64,000 bases of DNA from Lineus longissimus (Eukaryota; Nemertea; Pilidiophora; Heteronemertea; Lineidae). Positions 36,401 to 45,400 of this stretch are shown one piece after another (position 1 is the stretch's first letter; each line of letters begins with the position of its first letter). Below the pieces are notes generated by a model. That model was not told the origin of the DNA. It ran no database searches and worked only from the letters and a program-made list of their open reading frames with translations. The stretch spans positions 18,015,998 to 18,079,997 of the forward strand of contig NC_088314.1 in the NCBI RefSeq assembly GCF_910592395.1, given 5' to 3'. The position numbers and the translations under genes are program-made.

Positions 36401-39400
36401 GCTAGCTGGCGGCTAACCAACCGACTGCACCGAAAAGAGCCCCAACCTAGGTTTGAACCTTCAGTCTTTAGTTCACGAGGCCGACACATTTACCACCAGG
36501 CCATCGGGATCGGTGTATAGTGGAACCTCTCTATTAAGGACACCCTCTCTATTAAGGACAACCTCTCTATTAAGGACACTAGTTTTGGTCCCAAGTTGGT
36601 TGTTTCCATTCAATTTGACCTCTTTAAACAGGACACCTCTCTATTAAGGACAGCACTTGTCAGTCCCAAGGGTGTCCTTAATAGAGAGGTTCTACTCTAT
36701 ATATAAAATTCTTTGACACAGAATACAATCCCATACAAAACTGCCATTTAGTCGGACGTCATGGTGTATGACGATGTCTGATAGATGGGGGACACACCTA
36801 CCTTGATGTTCTTCTTGATGTTGGTCATGGAGATTGGCCGCTTGATCTCCTCGTAATAATCAGCATAATGCCTGGAAAATACACAATGGAAATTTGAAAA
36901 TACACAATGGAAATTTGAAAATACAAAATGGAAATTGCGAAATACACCATGGAAATTGCAAAATACACAATGGAAATTGCAAGATACACAATGGAAATCG
37001 CAAGATACAAAATGGCAATTACAAAATACATAATGGCAATTGCAAAATACATAATGGAAATGGCAAAATACACAATGGAAATTGTAAAATACAAAATGTG
37101 GAAATTGCAACATACAAAATGAGAATTGCAAAATACACAATGGAAATGCCTAGAATAAACACAGACAAAAATGTTAGAGATGTGAAAATATGTTTACCAG
37201 CGTCTTCCCAGACTGTTTTCATATATGGTCGCGAAAAATGAAAATCTATTTGAAATTACTGTAACTTGTACCCGGTTGTGAAAGTTTTACAAAACCACAT
37301 AATAAAATGGCTTCAAATATCTCTCAGGATTTACAGTGACCTCATCCTCACCTTCTCGTCGGTAGCCTCATAAATGGCGTGATCAGGAACTGGCCCGTGA
37401 TGGGGTCCTTAACGTGCATCAGCGACTTGAACAGCGCCCAATACATGGTCTCCTCTCCTCCGTCAGCGATGGAGCCCTCGGGTTCCGACTCCGCCTCATA
37501 TTCAATCTCATCCTCCTCATCCTCCTCATCATCGTCGTCAACATCATCTTCTTCTTCATCGTCGTCTTCATCGTCCTCTTCTTCTTCTTCGACTTCTTCT
37601 ACTTCTTCAGGGTACTCGAGAGCCGCACAGATCGTGGAGAGTTTCTGATTTGCACCACGCTTTCTCGCCCTAAAAGTACATCAAGATTAAGTTTTCTAAG
37701 CTTGTGAAAGTCTAAAGCTGAGCACACACGGACAACAAAATGACAGCGAAACTGAAAACATTTGTTTTCAGTTGTTTTCGAAATGTTTTGCGTCTTTGTC
37801 GTGTTTGTTTCAATCACCCGCACACGGGAGACAAAATGACACGGTCAAGTCACAGGTCACGTCAAAAACAAGGGATAACCATGGTTGCGCCATACGTCAC
37901 ACCCCCGTATTCCAAGATGGCATGGCGTCATCGTGATTGGCTAATGACGATGATGACGCAAAAAATGTTTTACGTTTCGTTGCAGTCACCCGCAAACGGG
38001 CGACGTTTTGACGAAAAACATTTTGACTAGGTCAAAAATATATTGCATGTTTGATATTCGAAAACTGTTTCAAAACAAATGTTTTCGAAAAACATTTGTT
38101 TTTGTCGCCCGCAGACGGGCAACAAATTGTGAAAAAATATTTGAAAACAAATGTTTTCAGGTTTTTTTGTCATTTTGTCGCCCGTGTGCGCTTAGCTTAA
38201 CTGAACCAGTTGCACAACTTTCGAACTTGAACCAAATCTATCATTTGAATACCTACCATCAAAATAAGTTTCTTAATGCCAATCGTTTCAGTGTTTTCTA
38301 CTGTCGAAGAGTTGAAACAAAATTGGAAAAATGTCAACACTTTCTGAATCTGAAGGGATCCGGGATGATACCTTTTGTTCTTTAAAATACGTTTTTTGTT
38401 CAGACCATTCTGGGCAGAATAGCAATGAAACGGCAAACATGATTCTGAAACATTGAATTGCTATCCTCCCATAGAAGGCCTTTTGATCAGACCTCTTCAT
38501 ACACTTACACAAAGGATGCCAATCATCACGTGATGCAGGTACATCAAACTTATGCAACTCTCAATTCGTAGCTTGTACCCCCCCCCCCCCCGACGCAAAG
38601 GTCGACAAGATGTGAAGTTGTGTTGGTCTTAAAAGGCTTCTTAAGGGTATTTTTCCTCACATGGAAAAGACTTGGCGAAAGGAATGCCATGATTCAGTGT
38701 CGAAGTCTTATGAGCAAAGTGAAAACCATGAGACTTTGTGGTACATCCTGACAATATCAGGCCATTTCACTCGATACCTACTTACTCCCTCGGAAACATG
38801 CGTAAGGAGAAGTCGTGTTGTAGGCCCTCAGGCCTCTCAATTACATAATTCCTACACCGTATAACGGTGTAGGTCGTACAGGATGTCCCCAAATTTAGGT
38901 CTTTTTTTTCTTTTTTCAAAAAATAATATGACCCCCTGAAGCGTTTTTTGACCCCTAACATAACCAAATCTCATCCAAATGGCCTAATTTTATAGTTTCA
39001 CCCTAAAATTATGATTTTTCAGGTGTATGTGGTGATATCAGTCACTAACTTTGATTTATGACGTCGCTGTTCAGGCAAATTGGCGCAATGAAATGTCCCC
39101 AAATTAAGCTAAAAAGCAAAAAAAACATGTCCCCCAAAATAGGCTAAAAAAATACAGGGTGTAGAGGTCTCCACGTAATTGAAAGGCCTGGCCCTGTTTG
39201 CAAGAGTGTGTGCCTGGTGTTGTGAAGGCACCGGTTGGTGATAGATTGCTGTACAGTGTATAAAAGAGGAACACCACTGCTAGCTAATAAACACTGCGTT
39301 CATTGGTGTGTGTTTGGTGTTGATGGTGGAGGGGGACCATTCTGTTTCAAATACGATGAACTGAAGTCGATGTTTGAATTTTAAGAATTGATGCAAGGTG

Positions 39401-42400
39401 AGTGTTTAACCCTTGAGCAGGGGGGGGGGGGTACAAGCTATGAATTGATAGTTGCATCAGATCTGAGGACGGTACATTCGACAGAGGATGACATTCACAA
39501 CAGAATGTATAGTCAGATGACACAAAGAAGACCAGACATGAATCAATCAATTTGTACATGTATCATGACAGATTTATTCCGGTGAAAACGAAAATCTTTC
39601 AGCCTGAAGAAACCTTAAAAGTAAATATCAATAAATCATAAAGTAATAAACAAATCAAAATCACCTGATTAAGAACGAATTTCAACAAATAAGTGAAATC
39701 ATTCATCAGCAGGATGAAAAGAAACAGGTTAGAAATGGACAGTTTTGCAATCATCTTAAGTATTTTTTTGTTAGACTTTACACAAAACATTTCAATAATT
39801 GAATCTAAAGCTGTTCAATCCAAGTTCCGAGTTCCCCAGTCGCTCCTCCATAAAAACGTCTCTCTACTGGTATTACTGCTGTATGGTTGTATTTGCATTC
39901 AGATCTAGACAGACTGGGCCTAGGAGGACGGCTCTTAACCACCACAGCACTGCTAAGACAGCAAATATAAGCACACAACCGTAAAATAAGCAATACAATA
40001 ATGTTTTTTACTTAATTCAGCCAACTGGATGGAGATTTTGGAGCGTTTTTCTGCATGATGTCGATAAGGGGGACTCGGAACTCTGAACAGGACCACAATG
40101 TTCTCAGAACGGCAGAATGCTTGAAGTTTAAAATTTTGGTTTTCCGGGGTGGACATGCAAAAAGTAAAATATATCAGAGGAAAATAAGCTGTACGAATTT
40201 TGATTGGCATAGGACGAGGAAGAAAGACTATGCCGTAGCTTTTTAAAACCATCAAAATTTTGGAAGTATGATAAAAAATGATTTTTTTTTTCTGTGAAGG
40301 TTCTGAAAATGAGTGCAAAACTGTAAAAGAGCCACCCACAAAGTGTAACTGAATGATACAGCTATATAAGCCCAGTTCATAGTTCAGCTGGCTGCCATGA
40401 AATCTCAGTTAGGTATCCCTAAACTTCCCGAGTGTGGAAGGGGGGGGGTTCATATCCCTCCTTGATCAGAGATGGTATTGGTAGCAACTAGGACTATGAA
40501 CTAGGCTTTAGGAGTAGGACTGCATGGAGACACCTTGAACAGATGAACGAACCTCTGCCTCATGGGGTACGCCTTTACAGTGCAAGACTGGCTGGAGTCC
40601 GTAGACAATGCTCGTGTTCTGAAACCAAACAAGCGATGATGCACGTCAGGTCACCATGACAACAATGCGACTAACACACACTGTGATTTCTATGGCATGA
40701 GGGAAAAATCTAAGGCACAATGGATAACAATTTTCATGTGAAATCAATGCTGTCCTTGGAACCTGCAAAATATGCCTCAGAGTCTTTTTTTTTTTTCGTT
40801 CAATTTTGAATATTCAAAGTGTTGCTGAGAGATGAGACAAAGACCTTACCATTTCTGCTGTCAAATTACGCATCTTTAAAAGAGTGAGAAAAAAACGGAA
40901 ATCATCCCAAAATCAGAAATGTCTCAACCCTACCATGATAGGTCTTATCTCAAAGCAAAACTTGCCCCTGCTGACACATCCGAGCTCCTCCTGTCCAACG
41001 AACCCAGGCAATCCCTTAGGCCCGAGGACAAATGTTTCCTGCAGATCCCCAGGGTTGGCCTGGAGACGTACGGTAGTAGGAGCTTCCTTGTCCAAGCGGC
41101 AAGGGTTTGGGAGGAGCTTGGTGTTGATATTCAAAATGCTAAGACTGTTGACATTTTCAGGCGATGGCTAGACACCCACCATTACAGACGTGTTTTGAAC
41201 CGCATAGAGAAAATATTTTGGATTTTGTCGTACAGATATGTAAATTTCATTCATTCATTCATTCAAAAGGCAATACCATGCTATACATATTTCAAATCGT
41301 GAACAATTTCACCCACCTTATACGCATACTGGTTTTGACAGATCCCACATGCTCGAGGTCGTTTTTCTTGGTCTGTATGATCTTCTTGATAGCACACGCA
41401 TCCTGAAAATAGACGCAATTTAATTAGCAGTACCATCATGAAGTGTAGGTTTAGCACACGCATTCTACAAATAGATACATTCATTTGCGGTACCATCATG
41501 CTTAATATCATACACAAATAGGAGAGGTCTCACAGCCTAGTGGTTGACACTGCAGGCTAGAGGGATCAAAGGCAGAGTGGTTAGAGTGGTGGACTTTTAA
41601 CTAGGAGGCCTTAGGTTTGACACTCAGATGGATCAGCAACCTCTGGCTCTTCAAAGTCCTTCGAATGAGACTTAAAACCAAGCTTCCGTGTCTCAGGTAT
41701 TGATGTCAAGGCAAGCAAAAGACCTCAGCAAGTGAGGAACATGAAAATCTTGCGATTTTACTATCCATGTAACTAAAGAGGGAGTCAATAAACCCAACTG
41801 GTCTCAATCGACTTGGCATGTAACAATGCTCATCCCGTCTTGGAGGAGGAATACTCTGTGGAGAATATTACCTCCACCCACAGAGCGTATGGTGAAGAGG
41901 AAGGATAAACAAATATTTGATGCCAGTAGAATGATGCCCATTAAAGCAGATGGCCAGAGACAACAAGACTCGACAAATGTCTCAACCAAATTTGCCTACC
42001 TTGTAAATGATTGATCCTGGTTCATTGAACGTCCTGGCATTTTTACACATCAGCGCGAGGTCCTTTTCGAGGTGGTCGAGACTTCTGTACTGGTTGTCCT
42101 GTATCCTCATGGCGATGGTCTTCAGGTCGATGGGCTCCTTGATCACCTTGTAATATTCTGGGTATCTCTGCAAACGAGACGACATGATATATGTTAAAGC
42201 TATGAAAGTTTATCAGGTTAGTTATCATGAACTTCTTCTTCTTCTTCTTCAGCGTTCGCTCTGCACTTGGAGGGGTCATTCTCCTAGGAGTAATCCTCCT
42301 CCAAGGCGGGATGAGCGTATCCTGCGTGCCACTACGGTTAGGCGCCAACTGGGTTTATTGGCCTAGTGGTCTGACTTTAGCGAGAGAGATAGAGTCCACG

Positions 42401-45400
42401 CAAGCTACTCATGTTTCTCACTTGGTGGGGTCTTAGCTTGCCCTGGCATAGACACCAGGTACAAGGAACCTCGGTTTTGAGTCTCATTCGAAGGACTGTG
42501 AAGAGCCAGGAATTTTAGTTCCTTGAAAGCCACGCCGGTTCATCCAGACATTCGATAATGGGTTCTCCCCGGGATCGAACCCGGGCCCTATTGCGTGGTG
42601 GCCAGCAGTGTAAACCACTAGGCCATGAGGCTCCTTGTGTTATCATGAACTGAAAATCTAGCCTTTATGCTGTTGTGGTTGACGTGCTTGGTCTCATCAC
42701 CCGTTACGAGGGCCGTTAATTGGTGGGTGGGTAACCAGAGAAATATAACAACTGGCAAACTTCTGTTCTTTTTTGCTCTTTCAGTCGCTTACAATCATGT
42801 ATCTTGGTTTCTACCATACATCACTAGGTCCCTAGTACCTGGTGGAAGATCAAGGTGCCATCTTCTTTCTCCCCGCCCTCGAAGAAATACATATCAGATT
42901 GAACTGACTCTTACCACTTTTGACGGCAGCAACTGGAATGCCAGATGCATCGGGCGTTCCCCATCTTTGGTCGTCATCACTGCTGTAAACAAGCTCTCAC
43001 ACTGCTCTTCCAGTTCATCATCTCCCGCTACGGAACTGTTACCAACGCTACTGGCTACGTCGTGGTCTTTGGAGGCCTAGGAGAAAGCATAGCAAGAATT
43101 TGACCATTGGAGAAACAGCGTCGCGGTAATCAGCACACTGGTGCGCGGTGGGGAGATAAGGGCACCACATTTGCAGATGAAAGGGAGCTGGATGCCTTGG
43201 ACTGCCAGTGTGTCCAGAGGATCTTTGAGATACGCTGGTTCCATCGGGTGCAGAACACAACAGTAAGGAAGAGGACACAGACATCAGCCTCATTCTTGTT
43301 GAAGAAATTGCGCCCGAGATGGAGAGGATATGTCATATGGAACCAACAGGATTACAAAGAGGAATCTTTCAATGGATGCCAGAGCTAGTTAAGAAGTAGA
43401 GAAAGAGGGATAAGGGGGTTCAAAAGGACATGAGGGCTGTTGGCAGTAATGAAAAAATCTGTGCCCTCTAACTGGACCAAAGTCGCTGGGAGATTAGTTG
43501 CACTAGTGATGACAAAGTCACCTCACAAATGTTGTTACATGTATCTTAGATCAAATCAGGTCATGTGAGAATGAGAAATAACCCATCACTTGGCATACCT
43601 CTCTGCTTGGTATCAGCTTATCTTCCTTGTCCTCCTCGACGTTACTGAACGTGTCCACGCCCTGGTTGAGTTCACCGAACGCCTCGGAGATGGCCTCGTT
43701 CTTCAAACGCAGATACAGCTCCCAAAGATCGCACGCGTCTTGGTACTCTTGACTTGGATTCTGAAAACAAGAGGAAAGATCATGGTGGATATTTTGGATT
43801 AGTCTTTACTTTTTATGGCTTTAATACAGAACAGGGCCTTTGTCTCTAATAAACCTTGCCTCATTTCCTCCCTTAATCTCCAGAGCTTTGTCACCATTGA
43901 TGCACCATCTGGCCAAATGGCCAGTAACTCGGTGTCCCAGAGTGGGGAGTTCTGGAGCACATGGTCTGGGGTCTGATCTGATGTGTTGCACCAGCACTTT
44001 CCGGACTAGGCCGTGTTTATCCTCTTGAGGTGGGCTTTGAGTCTGCAGTGGCTAGTTCTAAGACAAAAGATGGTAGTTGCCTCTTTTCCATCTTGGCATC
44101 AGTGAAAGAAGGACGTGTTACATCAGAAATGTCACTGCCATGTGGAGAACTAGAAATTGGTCAGTTTTAACTCTTTCACTGCCAAAAACGTATTTGTACG
44201 TATTACAGAACCAATCACATGATTGCCAAACACGTACAGGTACGTTTTGCCCTATTTCTACTACAATCTGATAGACACTGTGTCCAGAGTTCTTTGAGAG
44301 CTAACTGTTGATGATATCAATCAAATGAGACCAAGATCTCTACATTTGGGTTGATAGGTCATGAGCAATGTGCCTATATAGGTAAAACAAAGTATTACCT
44401 TGTAGTAGGCTTTCGCATTATTAACCATCAGCTCGACATCAGAGGTCAGTTGATCCACCTCTTCATATTCGTCATTCTTTAGTTTATTCTGGACTTTCAG
44501 CAAATCAATGGGGTGTGATACAACGTCGTAATAATCGGCTGCACTCCTGAAAATCAGATGAGATGAAATGATAGAACTTGAACATAGAATTGAGCCACTT
44601 TTGAGCATAGAACTTCAATATTTTCATTTTTTACACAAATATGTCCAACCTACCCAGGTTAAATTGGACACAGTCCTGTAAAAAAGGGAGATGGATTAAC
44701 TTACTCCATATCTCTCCGTGATTTTAATAAGAATATGTGACCCGCTCTACCAAAACTAGGCGCTTGTCGCATCTGAACTTGACAGGTTGATACGGACTTG
44801 TTGTTCATTTCCCTATTGTAGACCTTCTGTGAAATGTGACCAAATCAGTTTGTAATAGATTTCACAAAAGGTCTACAATAGGGAAATGAACAACAAGTCT
44901 GTATCAACCTGTCGAGTTCAGATGCGACAAGCGCCTAGTTTTGGTAGAGCGAGTCACATATGTCCAAGTTGACCTTGGTACATTGTAGGTTTTTCTGTAT
45001 CTAAATTTTCTCCATATCTCGAGATACCTTTGTCCCAGTTATTCAGACACATACCTCCTCTTAGGGACCCTGATAAACGCCTCGCACAACAAGCGGCCAT
45101 CTTGAGTTTTCTGGTTCCTGATGCCATCATAAAGTTCTTGACAAATATCCATCTGAAATTCAAAACAAACATTTTGCTAAATCAAAAGTATGCAAAGTTC
45201 ACAAAACTATCAAAGACAAGGAAATTTGACCACTCCAAACATTTTGTTCAGTTGCATGTCTTCATCAAATGTGATTAGTTAGAAAATAGGTACATGTACT
45301 TTGTTCTCAAGTCTCATATTATAACTAGGCAGGGCTTGAGACAACCTCCGAAAGTGTCTTTCGAAGCATGAAACCAGGACCCTTACATTTGAAACTGTTA

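Larger units (their letters stand above)
35584..37669 (-). other. PBRM1: PBRM1 acidic linker and bromodomain 3 (exons 9-12)
   Basis: Residues 337-522. Exon 9 opens with a basic stretch (RARKRG), then about 40 residues that are almost all Asp and Glu, encoded by GAA/GAT/GAC triplets between about 37505 and 37610. Bromodomain 3 starts at YWALFKSLMHV and continues with ADYYEEIKRPISM (exon 10) and the Asn-containing AQRYNQDES (exon 11). Exon 12 is the last helix (DAVKLQKVM). Vertebrate polybromo also has an acidic linker here, but the run looks longer in this gene. Confidence 0.93.
40553..43076 (-). other. PBRM1: PBRM1 bromodomain 2 and following linker (exons 5-8)
   Basis: Residues 177-337. Bromodomain 2 shows CESLFTAV, then RYPEYYKVIKEPIDLKTI in exon 6, and keeps the acetyl-lysine-anchoring Asn in ARTFNEPGS. 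In human PBRM1 this domain is one of the main readers of acetylated H3K14. Exon 7 holds the last helix (DACAIKK). Exon 8 (66 nt) is a short basic/polar linker, phase 2 in and phase 2 out. Splicing exon 7 directly to exon 9 would also keep the frame, so exon 8 may be a cassette exon. Confidence 0.9.

Noticed and set aside
36748-37140. Phe/Cys-rich and related ORFs on both strands
   Set aside because: Produced by the 20-base minisatellite; the unit has no stop in several frames.
37379-37648. Ser-rich ORF on the plus strand
   Set aside because: Antisense of the acidic run in PBRM1 exon 9; the Ser run is the complement of Asp/Glu codons.
42553-42625. tRNA-like sequence with good A and B boxes (minus strand)
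   Set aside because: The acceptor stem does not pair and a SINE body follows directly, so this is a SINE head and not a tRNA gene. The same holds for 17411-17495.
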